NCBI GenBank assembly: GCA_934486915.1
Contig: CAKSRC010000045.1
Location: 1-8,520, forward strand
DNA length: 8,520 nt
Direction of reading: 5' to 3'
DNA from: an uncultured Eubacteriales bacterium
GTDB lineage: Bacteria > Bacillota > Clostridia > Oscillospirales > Acutalibacteraceae
The translations under genes and the position numbers were made by a program. The stretch's first letter is position 1. Every line of letters starts with the position of its first letter. The notes under the pieces were generated by a model. The model had not been told where the DNA came from. It made no database searches and saw nothing but the letters and a program-made list of their open reading frames with translations. Shown one piece after another: positions 1-7,591 of this stretch.

Positions 1-598
1 AATAATCTTTGTTATCAAAAGACAGTGGTTCATCATCTATTGATTGTTTGAAGGCTTTTGCTTCCTTAGATAAGTTGAATTTATCAATTTTCTTTGCTGC
101 AGACCTTTCGGTCAATGGTGAATGCAGTTTAGCAATCGGTTTGACATTGGCATCATGAGTGTGTTTTAATACATAGCGAACAAATGAGTTGCTGTTTCTC
201 ATTAGGCCAAAGAAGGAACCGTATTTCTTTCCTAAATTATCTTTAATATATTTTTGTACTGCGCTAAGCGCAGTATAGGCACCTTCGTTGGTGATAGGTA
301 TCTGGGTAGCTAAGCTCCCATATTCATAAGAGTTTGGCTTTACAAATTTAACTCTGCCGTCTTCTCCCCTTTTCATCATTATACTAAATTCGGATGAATT
401 GTAATCTATACTAACGCCTGCCGAATATTCAAGTTGCCCTCCAACCCTGGTTTCGCATATATAAGTTGAAAGCATTGGCTCTGGAATGGGATTAAAAACA
501 CTGGCACTGTACCTGTGTGTTACAAAATTACCAAGGCTAGACATAAGTTGCGAGTCATCGCGGGGATGGTTTTCTGTTTTTTTAACTCTGGAAAACAT
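1..598 (-). CDS. Unidentified protein, C-terminally cut by the window edge
   Basis: An open frame reads leftward from an ATG at 598 to the window edge without a stop, giving at least 199 residues; the true C-terminus lies outside. I do not recognise the family. The N-terminus (MFSRVKKTENHPRDDSQ) is charged, with no signal peptide or membrane helix, so a cytoplasmic start is likely. Residues 120-146 contain the most distinctive stretch, with K-Y-G-S-F-F-G near 125-131 followed by N135-S-N-S-F-V-R141. An N-S-N-[ST]-F segment of this kind occurs in some NlpC/P60-like (papain-fold) families, but with no visible Cys/His pair this is only a faint analogy. The rest is polar and Lys-rich. No strong Shine-Dalgarno sits at the normal distance: GGAG is about 15 nt upstream and a weak GGATG about 8 nt upstream. 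A TTG seven codons upstream is in frame but has no ribosome site. It is a single gene with its own promoter, so I am confident that it is coding but not about its function. Confidence 0.75.
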   Translation of the reverse strand, partial: MFSRVKKTENHPRDDSQLMSSLGNFVTHRYSASVFNPIPEPMLSTYICETRVGGQLEYSAGVSIDYNSSEFSIMMKRGEDGRVKFVKPNSYEYGSLATQIPITNEGAYTALSAVQKYIKDNLGKKYGSFFGLMRNSNSFVRYVLKHTHDANVKPIAKLHSPLTERSAAKKIDKFNLSKEAKAFKQSIDDEPLSFDNKDY

Positions 599-658
599 AA
601 TTTCACATCCGATCTCCAATCAAAATTTAAACATAACATTGCACCTGATTATGACTTT

Positions 659-687
659 AGTATATAACTTTTTTAAGAAAATGTAAA
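659..687 (-). promoter_or_regulatory. Sigma-A-type promoter of the left-edge gene
   Basis: On the minus strand, TTTACA (687-682) is followed after exactly 17 bases by TATACT (664-659). Each hexamer matches consensus at five of six positions. The predicted transcription start is near 652, leaving an untranslated leader of about 54 nt before the ATG at 598. Confidence 0.65.
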
Positions 688-724
688 GTGATGATAAATA
701 GAAAAATATATATAATGTTGATAG

Positions 725-748
725 ATTATGTGCTAATTTGCACATAAT
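725..748 (-). terminator. Inverted repeat abutting the dacF stop codon (probable 3' hairpin)
   Basis: A perfect 9-bp stem (ATTATGTGC / GCACATAAT) with a 6-nt loop begins at the base directly after the dacF stop codon. In the dacF direction it is not followed by a clear T-run (CTATCAAC follows). On the plus strand it is followed by TTATTTTTT, which lies within the last dacF codons. It may therefore end or protect the dacF mRNA, or stop antisense transcription entering dacF. Its assignment as a dacF terminator is moderate at best. Confidence 0.5.
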
Positions 749-2062
749 TTATTTTTTGTATTTTCTCATTTTTTCTTTATTTTGTTTGTTTTGCATTACT
801 ACAAGAAAAGCATATGTTGCAAACAATAGGATTAGGATAATAGCAATAGCTATAAATATCTTGGATGTCACTATTGTATTTAAGAGTGCAATAGCGTATA
901 TAAGCTGGTTTCTTTGGACGGTTTCTCCTGATACGACATCAATAGTAGAAATGGGGTTGTTAGCATAATATACGGTGGCTGTACCTATTTTATCTCCTTC
1001 GTGTATAGGAGTTTCTACCTCTTCTGGATAATCTTTTACAATTTGCACACTGGAGACATCAACGTCAACAGGGAGTATAGCAGAAAGATCTTTAGCAGGT
1101 TGGAGCATTAATTTGTCTTTTTTATATGCATATTTTAGGTTAGTTTCGCCTATAGGTTGCTCTTGACTAAGTACGGTTTTAATTTCTAGGTTTTTAAATG
1201 CCCACATATAAAGAGTCTTTGAATCTATCATTGCACCGTTTATATCGTTATCACTTTCAGAATTTATGGGTGCACCCATTGCAATGCATAGATAAGTATA
1301 TCCTCCTCTTACTGCGGATGAGGCTAAACAGTATCCTGCTTCATCTAAGTGACCCGTTTTTATCCCTTTTGCATATCTATAATAATATGAGCCTCCGTTT
1401 ATTGGGTCTATGAGTCTATTTGTAGTAACAAGGGGCCAATCATCGCCCAAAATGTATGATACGGTTTTATTTGTGATCTCGCTAAAATATGGCATAGTTA
1501 ATGCATATTTAGTAATTTTAAGCATATCGTTTGTGGTTGTATAGTGGTTAGGGTCATATAGGCCGTGGGGGTTTACAAAGTGGGTATTTTCGCAGCCAAG
1601 TTCATGGGCTTTTTCATTCATCATATTAACAAATTTAGAGGTGTCGCCGCCACCAATATAATTTGCTAAGATAAGCGCTGCGTCATTTCCAGAAGCTATC
1701 ATCATGCCGTGAAGAAGTTGATAAACTGAAAATTCATCACCCGCTTTAATGTTAGCAACTGAGCTGTCGGTACCGAGCAGTTCATCTATAGTATCTTTAG
1801 TTGCAGTGACTTTAGTACCCTCTAAATCTTTAACATTTTGGGTAACTATAATATAAGTCATTATTTTAGTAATAGATGCGGGGCTTCGCCTTTTATCAGG
1901 ATTTTTTTCATATACTATGGAATCAGTATCGAGATTCATTAAAGATATTGAATCGCAGCTTGTTTCAAAATCTATATTAAAGGATGCAGCGCTTGCGTAT
2001 GTTGTGGATAAAAAATTTCCCAGCAAGATCAATGATAATATAATTCCTAAAGTTTTTTTCAT
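749..2062 (-). CDS. dacF: D-alanyl-D-alanine carboxypeptidase (DacF/PBP5-like, serine peptidase S11)
   Basis: This enzyme removes the terminal D-Ala from peptidoglycan pentapeptides at the outer face of the membrane, which limits cross-linking. The 437-residue protein starts with a signal peptide (KK, hydrophobic core about 5-18, likely cleavage around AYASAA/S, residues 22-27). All three catalytic motifs of penicillin-binding S11 peptidases are present: S63-I-T-K66 with the nucleophilic serine, S124-G-N126, and K235-T-G237. A C-terminal beta-rich domain follows (about 290-385). The protein ends in a true transmembrane helix (about 403-422) and a basic cytoplasmic tail, instead of the amphipathic anchor of E. 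coli PBP5; such tails are common in clostridial DacF proteins. The start has a good ribosome site (GGAAGGG, 8 nt upstream). The gene diverges from the phosphoesterase-sbcDC operon and appears to be transcribed alone. The family is certain; dacF as opposed to dacA/dacB is chosen from architecture. DacF in B. subtilis is linked to sporulation, but no spore genes are visible here. Confidence 0.92.
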   Translation of the reverse strand: MKKTLGIILSLILLGNFLSTTYASAASFNIDFETSCDSISLMNLDTDSIVYEKNPDKRRSPASITKIMTYIIVTQNVKDLEGTKVTATKDTIDELLGTDSSVANIKAGDEFSVYQLLHGMMIASGNDAALILANYIGGGDTSKFVNMMNEKAHELGCENTHFVNPHGLYDPNHYTTTNDMLKITKYALTMPYFSEITNKTVSYILGDDWPLVTTNRLIDPINGGSYYYRYAKGIKTGHLDEAGYCLASSAVRGGYTYLCIAMGAPINSESDNDINGAMIDSKTLYMWAFKNLEIKTVLSQEQPIGETNLKYAYKKDKLMLQPAKDLSAILPVDVDVSSVQIVKDYPEEVETPIHEGDKIGTATVYYANNPISTIDVVSGETVQRNQLIYAIALLNTIVTSKIFIAIAIILILLFATYAFLVVMQNKQNKEKMRKYKK

Positions 2063-2198
2063 AGATATTTCCCTTCCAATGTGTTATTATAAAAATATTC
2101 AATTTATAGTTTACATGATATTAGTATTAAAGGCAAATATTATTTAGTATAGTTACATATTTACTTAGATTTTAATAAGGATTAGGGGGATAAGGTTA
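2063..2198. promoter_or_regulatory. Divergent intergenic region between dacF and the phosphoesterase-sbcDC operon
   Basis: This AT-rich gap of 136 nt must hold promoters for both directions. For dacF, a perfect TATAAT lies on the minus strand at 2091-2086, 24 nt before the start codon, but no good -35 hexamer is found at 16-18 nt. For the plus-strand operon the only candidate is a weak pair, TTTATA (2103-2108) and TATTAA (2125-2130). A strong ribosome site, AGGGGGA (2184-2190), sits 8 nt before the phosphoesterase ATG. No clear operator palindrome is seen. Confidence 0.4.
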
Positions 2199-2894
2199 AT
2201 GATATATATTACGGGGGATCTTCACGGTGAAATAGAGCGATTTGAAGAGAAAAACATGAAAAGGCTTAAAAAGGATGATATTCTTATTGTTTGTGGAGAT
2301 TTTGGATTCATTTGGAACAATAGCCCTGAAGAGCAAAAAAATCTAAACAAGCTAAAAAACAAAAAGTATACGATTTTATTTATAGACGGGAAACATGAAA
2401 ATTTTGATTTACTGGATCAATATCCTGTCATTGAGTGGAATGGCGGTAAAGTTCACAAAATTGCCGATAATATTTATCATCTTATGAGGGGTCAAATTTT
2501 TGATATAGATAATAAGAAGATACTTGCATTTGGCGGCGGGGAAAGTCCTGATAAGGAGTATCGCATTGAAGCGGGAACCTGGTGGGAAAGAGAGCTCCCA
2601 AATATTGATGAAATGAAGATGTGCCTTGATAATTTAGAGGAGCATGATAAAGAAGTAGACTATATTATTACTCATGAGCCGCCGTTTGATATAAAAAAGC
2701 TTATTGATAGAAATATAAAGTCTATTAATCCATTGGAAAGCTTTCTTGAACAGCTTGAAAAGAAGGTTAAGTTTAAAAAATGGTATTTTGGATGTATGCA
2801 TATGGACAGAAAAATTACCTCAAGGCATCAAGCTGTATTTTTTAGCGTAGTACCTGTTGAAGCGGTAGCTAAAAAGGGATTGTTTAAAAGATGA
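2199..2894 (+). CDS. Small calcineurin-like metallophosphoesterase coupled to sbcDC
   Basis: This 231-residue protein belongs to the calcineurin-like phosphoesterase superfamily (two-metal hydrolases of phosphomono- or diesters). The visible motifs in order are G6-D-L-H-G10, G33-D-F-G36, G64-K-H-E-N68, F-G-G-G-E-S (a family-specific segment followed by W-W-x-x-E), T158-H-E-P-P162 and F197-G-C-M-H-M-D203. The layout matches a group of stand-alone bacterial and phage phosphoesterases of about 230 residues. Two expected metal-site residues are changed: the Asn of GNHE is Lys65, and the first His of GHxH is Cys199. D7, H9, D34, H66, H159 and H201 remain. There is no signal peptide or membrane segment, so it acts in the cytoplasm. 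It is the first gene of a tight operon: its TGA overlaps the sbcD ATG (ATGA). The context suggests a role with DNA-end processing, but its substrate is unknown and I infer none. The start is supported by the AGGGGGA site. Confidence 0.85.
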   Translation: MIYITGDLHGEIERFEEKNMKRLKKDDILIVCGDFGFIWNNSPEEQKNLNKLKNKKYTILFIDGKHENFDLLDQYPVIEWNGGKVHKIADNIYHLMRGQIFDIDNKKILAFGGGESPDKEYRIEAGTWWERELPNIDEMKMCLDNLEEHDKEVDYIITHEPPFDIKKLIDRNIKSINPLESFLEQLEKKVKFKKWYFGCMHMDRKITSRHQAVFFSVVPVEAVAKKGLFKR

Positions 2895-4045
2895 AGATAC
2901 TTCATACTTCCGACTGGCACTTGGGGAAGACCCTTTGCGGCCGTTTACTTATTGAAGACCAAGAGTATTTTATAGAAAATGTGTTTTTTAAGGCTATAGA
3001 CAACGAAAAACCTGATTTAATAATCATAGCAGGAGATATATTTGATCGAGCTATTGCTCCAAACGAGGCAATAGCTATGTTTAATAAAGTGATTTTAAAA
3101 ATAGGAAAGGAATATTCTATACCGCTTGTGATAATTTCAGGCAATCATGACAGTCGAGAGAGGATGGCAATAGGTGCCGACCTTTTAAAGGACAATGGAA
3201 TATATATTATAAATTCGATAAGGGATTTTGATAAACCTATTTCATTTGAAAAGGACAATCAAAGAGTAAATATATATGCAATTCCCTACTTTGATTATAA
3301 CGAGTGCACACCATTTTTTAAGGATGAAAAAGTATCATCTTTAAAGGATAGTTTTAGGCTCATGATTGATGAGATTAAAAAAACTATAGATAAGGATGCT
3401 TTCAATATACTTGTATCGCATTGTTATATAAACGGTTGCGTGTCTTGCGAGTCGGAATCCTCTTTATATATAGCCCAAAGCCAAGAGGTAAGTGCTTCGC
3501 TATTTGAGATGTTTGATCATGTGGCATTGGGACATTTACATACAGCCCAAAAAGCAGGACCAAATGGGCGCTATTGCGGCGCGCCGCTATCATATTCCTT
3601 TAGCGAAAAAAGCTTTCAAAAAAGCATGGATATAATCAATATAGATGATAATAAAAAGACTATAACCCCTATTAAGATAGAACCGCTTAGGAAGGTAAGA
3701 GTTATTAGGGGTAGGTTTAATGATATAGTAGAAATTGGAAAGAAATTTCCTTCAAGCGACTACATATGCGCAGAACTTGAAGATTCAAATCCGATTTATA
3801 TGCCTATAGATCAACTTAGAGTATATTTTCCTAATATTATCAGTATTTCGGCTGATTGGATGAAGGCATCATTAGACGAATCCAACAAGGAAAAAGACGA
3901 TAATCATTTTATTGGCAAGAAATTAAACGAAGAGGATATCTTTTGTAGGTTTATAAAAGATATCTGCCAAAAGGAAGTGGAAAGTCAAGATATCTCGACT
4001 TTTTATGAGATTTTAAAAAACGTAAAGAAGGAAGAAGATAAATGA
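2891..4045 (+). CDS. sbcD: Exonuclease subunit SbcD (Mre11-like nuclease)
   Basis: SbcD is the Mn-dependent nuclease half of the SbcCD complex, which cleaves DNA hairpins and degrades double-strand ends in 3'-5' direction, often at protein-blocked ends or palindromes. The 384-residue length is typical. The five phosphoesterase motifs are intact: D8-W-H10, G48-D49-I-F-D52, G84-N-H-D87, S176-H177 and G214-H-L-H217. The region after the last motif (GAPLSYSFSEKS) is the usual capping-domain junction, and the C-terminal part (about 270-384) should contact the SbcC coiled-coil base. The segment around residues 178-185 carries three cysteines (C178, C182, C185) where relatives usually show Gly/Ser/Asp, an oddity of unknown meaning. 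The ATG overlaps the stop of the preceding phosphoesterase, and its own stop overlaps the sbcC start, which indicates translational coupling in one transcript. Identification is secure. Confidence 0.96.
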   Translation: MKILHTSDWHLGKTLCGRLLIEDQEYFIENVFFKAIDNEKPDLIIIAGDIFDRAIAPNEAIAMFNKVILKIGKEYSIPLVIISGNHDSRERMAIGADLLKDNGIYIINSIRDFDKPISFEKDNQRVNIYAIPYFDYNECTPFFKDEKVSSLKDSFRLMIDEIKKTIDKDAFNILVSHCYINGCVSCESESSLYIAQSQEVSASLFEMFDHVALGHLHTAQKAGPNGRYCGAPLSYSFSEKSFQKSMDIINIDDNKKTITPIKIEPLRKVRVIRGRFNDIVEIGKKFPSSDYICAELEDSNPIYMPIDQLRVYFPNIISISADWMKASLDESNKEKDDNHFIGKKLNEEDIFCRFIKDICQKEVESQDISTFYEILKNVKKEEDK

Positions 4046-6756
4046 AGCCTATTTCTATTAGTATGCAAGGGTTTGGAGTTTATAGAGATAGAAAAGACAT
4101 AAGCTTTGAAAATATAAAGGACCAAAATATATTTTTAATATCAGGCTCTACGGGAAGCGGCAAAACAACTATACTTGACGCTATGTGTTTTGCTCTTTAT
4201 TGCCGTGCAACGGGAGGTCTTAGAACATGGAAAAATATGAGGTCGATTTCTGCAAGTGACAGTGATGTGACTTGCGTAGATTATATATTTTCATTAGGTG
4301 GAGAAGAATATCGTTTCAAAAGGAGTCTTAAGGTTCACATTGTACGAGGCAGCGGTCGCCGTGAACTTAGAGATGAACATTCATGCTATAGGATGGAAGA
4401 TGGTGAGTGGGTTTTAATCGAGGCCGGGAGCGAGGACAAAATAAGAAAACGTGCAGAGTCGATAATAGGCCTTGATTGCGAACAGTTTTCCAGGGTAATA
4501 ATTCTCCCTCAAGGTGAATTTAAGAAACTTATTTTATCAAGTTCCGAAGAAAAATCCAAGATATTTGAAAGACTTTTTATGGCTGAGCGGTGGAGCGACA
4601 TAACTAATAAGGCTATCGACCTTACTAAAAATGCTAAAGGTAAATTAGATAAGATTACATATGAAAGGGATACACTTTTTTCTTCGTTTAATGTTAAGTC
4701 CGGTGAAGAACTCGATGATAAACTCGAGAAGATACAGGAAGATATATCAATCAATAATAATGAGCTTAAAAAGCTTGAAAATAAACAAAAAGAATATAGA
4801 CAAATAGTAGAAAAGATAGATATGATCACTAAGAGTAATCAAAAACTTGATAAACTCCAAGTCGATTATAACCTTAGCCTAGAAAAGTTAAACAAGTCAA
4901 AATTCAATCTTGAGATAGCAAGTAATGATAGGGCTAAAGTTTCACAAATGGAAAAGGATAATGATAGTCTATCATCAAAACTTGGAAAACTAGAATCATT
5001 TTCTAACACTTCTAAAGAAATAAAGGAGCTTCAAAGGAATATAAAGAATATGGAAGCAGGCCTTTTGAAAAAAGAGGGGGAAAATGAAGAGCTTAAAAAT
5101 AAAAAAATTAAGGCATTGGATAACATAAAAAAGGCAGAACAGTTTATAGATAATGCTTTAAAAGATGCGGATATGTTGCCGAGTTTATACTCTATACGTG
5201 ATAAGCTTGATACTTATATTAAAGAGTATTTAAAGCTGGAGGATACTGCGTCGATAACAAAAGAGAGAAAGTCTAACTACGACAAGAGCCTATCACGCTT
5301 TAAAGCACTTTATGTTGAAGTGGAATCGCTTAGATTAAACTTGAGTTCGATAGAAAATGAGATAGAAATAGGCACGATAAGTTCATTAGCAATGAAACTT
5401 GAAGATGGCGTACCCTGTCCTGTCTGCGGTTCTAAAAATCACCCCAAGCCCGCCATAGAAAATCAAGATTTAAATATGGACAATATAGATAAGATTAAGA
5501 TACTAAAGTCTCAACTTAAAGAGAAAGAGAAAAATCTAGAAAATCTAAACTTCCAAAAATCCAAGGATTTGGCGCTTTGCGAAAGTGCAAATAAGGAGTA
5601 TATCGAAGGTCAAAGGGTATGTGAGGAGATAGGCCTTTCCAAGGAAGAGATTTTGTCAAAAATCAAGGGTAACAATCAAAAAATAAGTGAGTGTGAACGG
5701 TCAAGTTTACTAATTGATAAGGCAAGAGAAAGGCTTTCTCAAAGAGAAAGAGAAAGGGATTCGATTGCTAAGGATCTAGAAGATTTAAATCGTAGTATCG
5801 GGGAACTAAATCAAGCCATTAAATTAAATACTCAGCACAAGGATAAACTCGAGCAATATCTTTTGGAAAGCGGGGTTTCTTATGGTAGCATAGAAAAGGA
5901 AACCAATGATATTAAAGGTCGAATTGATAAGAATAAGAGAGATATCGAGGCTATCAATAGGAGATATAACGCAGCTTTCGGCGAGCATCAAAAGGAAAAG
6001 GCCAACTTAGCAAATGCCAATAAACTTTTAGAAGAGGAGAGGACCAATAATAAGGAATTAAAAAATTCTATAGATTTTGGGTCCTATTCACAACAAGGTT
6101 GTAAACAGGGGCTTGAAAGTTTAGAGGCACAAATTAAGAGTGCTAACGAGAAAAGAGGAAGCCTAGAGCACGAAAAAAGATATCTTCAAGATACGATTAA
6201 GAGGGTGTCATCACTTCAAAAAAAATACGAAAGCCTAAATGACGAATACTCGAGATTTGCCAAGATATCCGAACTTATGAACGGTAAAAACGTATGTAAA
6301 ATGCCTATTAAAATGTTTGTATTAGGTCTGGCGTTTGATGACGTGTTAAGTTGCGCCAACATCTACCTTGCAAGACTTACGAGCAGTAGATATAGCCTAA
6401 GCAGGGTTAAGGATAAGGTGGTGGGGCATGGACACAACGGTCTTTCTCTAGAGGTGTTTGATGCTCACTTGGGAGGAGTTAGGCCGGTTAATACATTGTC
6501 CGGTGGAGAGCTGTTTTTGGCATCTTTGGCGTTAGCGTTTGGCTTGTCGGACGCAGTACAAAGTTATTCCGGTGGCATAAGACTTGACTCAATCTTTATT
6601 GATGAGGGATTTGGTTCACTTGACCAAGAGACATTAAATACTGTGGTATCTTCTTTGAATCGTATACAACAAAAAGGGAGAATGATTGGCATAATATCTC
6701 ATGTGGATGAACTAAAACGTCTAATACATAATAAATTGATTGTGGATAATAATTAA
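4042..6756 (+). CDS. sbcC: Exonuclease subunit SbcC (Rad50-like SMC ATPase)
   Basis: SbcC is the ATPase and DNA-tethering half of SbcCD; ATP binding and hydrolysis by a head dimer control access of DNA to the SbcD nuclease. The 904 residues follow the Rad50 plan. The N-terminal half-head has Walker A G35-S-T-G-S-G-K-T-T43 and Q157 of the Q-loop. A long Lys/Glu-rich coiled coil spans about 195-440, the zinc hook C459-P-V-C462 lies almost exactly mid-protein, and a returning coiled coil covers about 485-750. The C-terminal half-head has signature L819-S-G-G-E823, Walker B I851-F-I-D-E855, D-loop S859-L-D861 and H-loop H887. Every ATPase motif is intact. The protein is somewhat shorter than E. 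coli SbcC (about 1050 residues), so the coiled-coil arms should be shorter. The ATG overlaps the sbcD stop and has GAAGGAAG just upstream. A hairpin terminator closes the operon. Confidence 0.96.
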   Translation: MKPISISMQGFGVYRDRKDISFENIKDQNIFLISGSTGSGKTTILDAMCFALYCRATGGLRTWKNMRSISASDSDVTCVDYIFSLGGEEYRFKRSLKVHIVRGSGRRELRDEHSCYRMEDGEWVLIEAGSEDKIRKRAESIIGLDCEQFSRVIILPQGEFKKLILSSSEEKSKIFERLFMAERWSDITNKAIDLTKNAKGKLDKITYERDTLFSSFNVKSGEELDDKLEKIQEDISINNNELKKLENKQKEYRQIVEKIDMITKSNQKLDKLQVDYNLSLEKLNKSKFNLEIASNDRAKVSQMEKDNDSLSSKLGKLESFSNTSKEIKELQRNIKNMEAGLLKKEGENEELKNKKIKALDNIKKAEQFIDNALKDADMLPSLYSIRDKLDTYIKEYLKLEDTASITKERKSNYDKSLSRFKALYVEVESLRLNLSSIENEIEIGTISSLAMKLEDGVPCPVCGSKNHPKPAIENQDLNMDNIDKIKILKSQLKEKEKNLENLNFQKSKDLALCESANKEYIEGQRVCEEIGLSKEEILSKIKGNNQKISECERSSLLIDKARERLSQRERERDSIAKDLEDLNRSIGELNQAIKLNTQHKDKLEQYLLESGVSYGSIEKETNDIKGRIDKNKRDIEAINRRYNAAFGEHQKEKANLANANKLLEEERTNNKELKNSIDFGSYSQQGCKQGLESLEAQIKSANEKRGSLEHEKRYLQDTIKRVSSLQKKYESLNDEYSRFAKISELMNGKNVCKMPIKMFVLGLAFDDVLSCANIYLARLTSSRYSLSRVKDKVVGHGHNGLSLEVFDAHLGGVRPVNTLSGGELFLASLALAFGLSDAVQSYSGGIRLDSIFIDEGFGSLDQETLNTVVSSLNRIQQKGRMIGIISHVDELKRLIHNKLIVDNN

Positions 6757-6771
6757 ATTTGCGATAAAATA

Positions 6772-6809
6772 AAAATCTCCCTGAAGATTTTCATCTTCAA
6801 GGAGATTTT
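6772..6809. terminator. Bidirectional intrinsic terminator between sbcC and rpsR
   Basis: AAAATCTCC (6772-6780) plus TGAAGAT (6782-6788) pairs with ATCTTCA (6793-6799) plus GGAGATTTT (6801-6809). This gives a 16-bp stem with one C/A mismatch and a 4-nt loop. The outer A/T pairs supply a U-tail in both directions: ATTTTCGTTTTG on the plus strand and ATTTTTATTTTAT on the minus strand. It lies between convergent genes, 15 nt after the sbcC stop and 16 nt beyond the rpsR stop, and should serve both operons. Confidence 0.85.
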
Positions 6810-6825
6810 CGTTTTGTAAAAAGAA

Positions 6826-7086
6826 TTAATCATTGCTAAAAGGTAATAAAGCAATGTGACGAGCACGTTTGATTGCGCTCGTGAGCTCACGTTGGTGGTG
6901 AGCACAAGTGCCTGTGACTCTTCTTGGAAGAATCTTGGCCCTTTCAGAAACATATTTTCTAAGTTTTGAAATATCTTTATAATCTATAGTTTCTACCTTG
7001 TCGACACAAAAAGCGCAAACTTTTTTACGGCCTTTACGTGCATTACGACGGGTATCTCTTTCAGTCTTTTCATTTTTTTCTGCCAT
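6826..7086 (-). CDS. rpsR: 30S ribosomal protein S18 (bS18), zinc-binding form
   Basis: This is a component of the small-subunit platform that pairs with S6 and binds the central domain of 16S rRNA. The 86-residue protein has the basic N-terminal tail and the diagnostic core I34-D-Y-K-D38, L42-R-K, I52-L-P-R-R56 and T58-G-T-C61-A-H-H-Q-R-E-L. C24-x-x-C27 together with C61 and a nearby His (63 or 64) suggests the metal-binding C+ version of S18; E. coli S18 lacks this ligand set. The start has a strong AAAGGAGG site 9 nt upstream. It is the last gene of the rpsF-ssb-rpsR operon, 37 nt after ssb, and is followed by the shared terminator. Confidence 0.97.
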   Translation of the reverse strand: MAEKNEKTERDTRRNARKGRKKVCAFCVDKVETIDYKDISKLRKYVSERAKILPRRVTGTCAHHQRELTSAIKRARHIALLPFSND

Positions 7087-7123
7087 GATAACATCCTCCT
7101 TTTGTTAAAGATTTATTTGATGA

Positions 7124-7579
7124 TTAGAACGGTAAATCATCATCTTCAGGGACTTCTTCAAAGTCGCCCGTATTTCCGTTGGTATAAGCAGGGGACACTT
7201 GACTGCTGTAGCTATCGTTTGAAGCAGGTTCGGGAGATTGACTATAATCAGCTCTTCCGTGGAAAGACTCAGCAAAATGTACATTGCTGGCAACTACTTC
7301 AAAAGTTCTGCGCTTATTTCCGTCTCTATCTTGATATGATCCTGTTTGGATAGAGCCCTCTACAGCGACGAGCTGACCTTTGTGAAAATATTTTTCTACA
7401 AATTCAGCGGTATGTCTCCAAGCGACTATATCGATAAAGTCAGTTTTTCTTTCTTCGCCTTGCCTAACGAAACTTCTATTTACAGCAAGAGTAAATCTAA
7501 CAACAGCAATACCTGTTTGAGTGTGTCTAAGCTCAGGTTCGGCTGTAAGCCTGCCCATAAGTATAGCAGAGTTTAGCAT
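7124..7579 (-). CDS. ssb: Single-stranded DNA-binding protein
   Basis: SSB coats single-stranded DNA during replication, recombination and repair, and recruits partner proteins. The 151 residues comprise an N-terminal OB-fold (about 1-105) with the conserved N3-x-x-x-L-M-G-R-L start, D47-F-I-D-I-V-A-W54 and G75-S-I-Q-T-G-x-Y. A low-complexity linker rich in Ser, Pro, Asn and Gly follows (about 108-138), then the acidic tip E-D-D-D-L-P-F, which binds partner enzymes. Length and layout match SsbA-type essential proteins. The ribosome site AAGGAGG is 8 nt from the ATG and shares its first bases with the TAA of rpsF, so the two genes are closely coupled (12-nt gap). Placement between rpsF and rpsR is the usual order in Firmicutes. 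Confidence 0.97.
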   Translation of the reverse strand: MLNSAILMGRLTAEPELRHTQTGIAVVRFTLAVNRSFVRQGEERKTDFIDIVAWRHTAEFVEKYFHKGQLVAVEGSIQTGSYQDRDGNKRRTFEVVASNVHFAESFHGRADYSQSPEPASNDSYSSQVSPAYTNGNTGDFEEVPEDDDLPF

Positions 7580-7591
7580 CTGAGTTCCTCC

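Noticed and set aside
738..968. Plus-strand open frame of 76 codons overlapping the 3' part of dacF
   Set aside because: Its hydrophobic product mirrors the dacF transmembrane helix codons read backward, and its start lies in the hairpin with no ribosome site.
4509..4829. Minus-strand open frame of about 106 codons inside sbcC
   Set aside because: It is antisense to the sbcC head and coiled-coil region, is rich in Ser/Leu from reversed Lys/Glu codons, and has no ribosome site.
5700..5770. Repetitive AAAGAGAAAGAGAAAGG-like stretch in sbcC as a DNA repeat
   Set aside because: It encodes an Arg/Glu-rich coiled-coil section in frame and needs no separate explanation.
7102..7353. Plus-strand open frame of 83 codons over ssb
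   Set aside because: It is antisense to a certain ssb gene, with no ribosome site and no recognisable motif.
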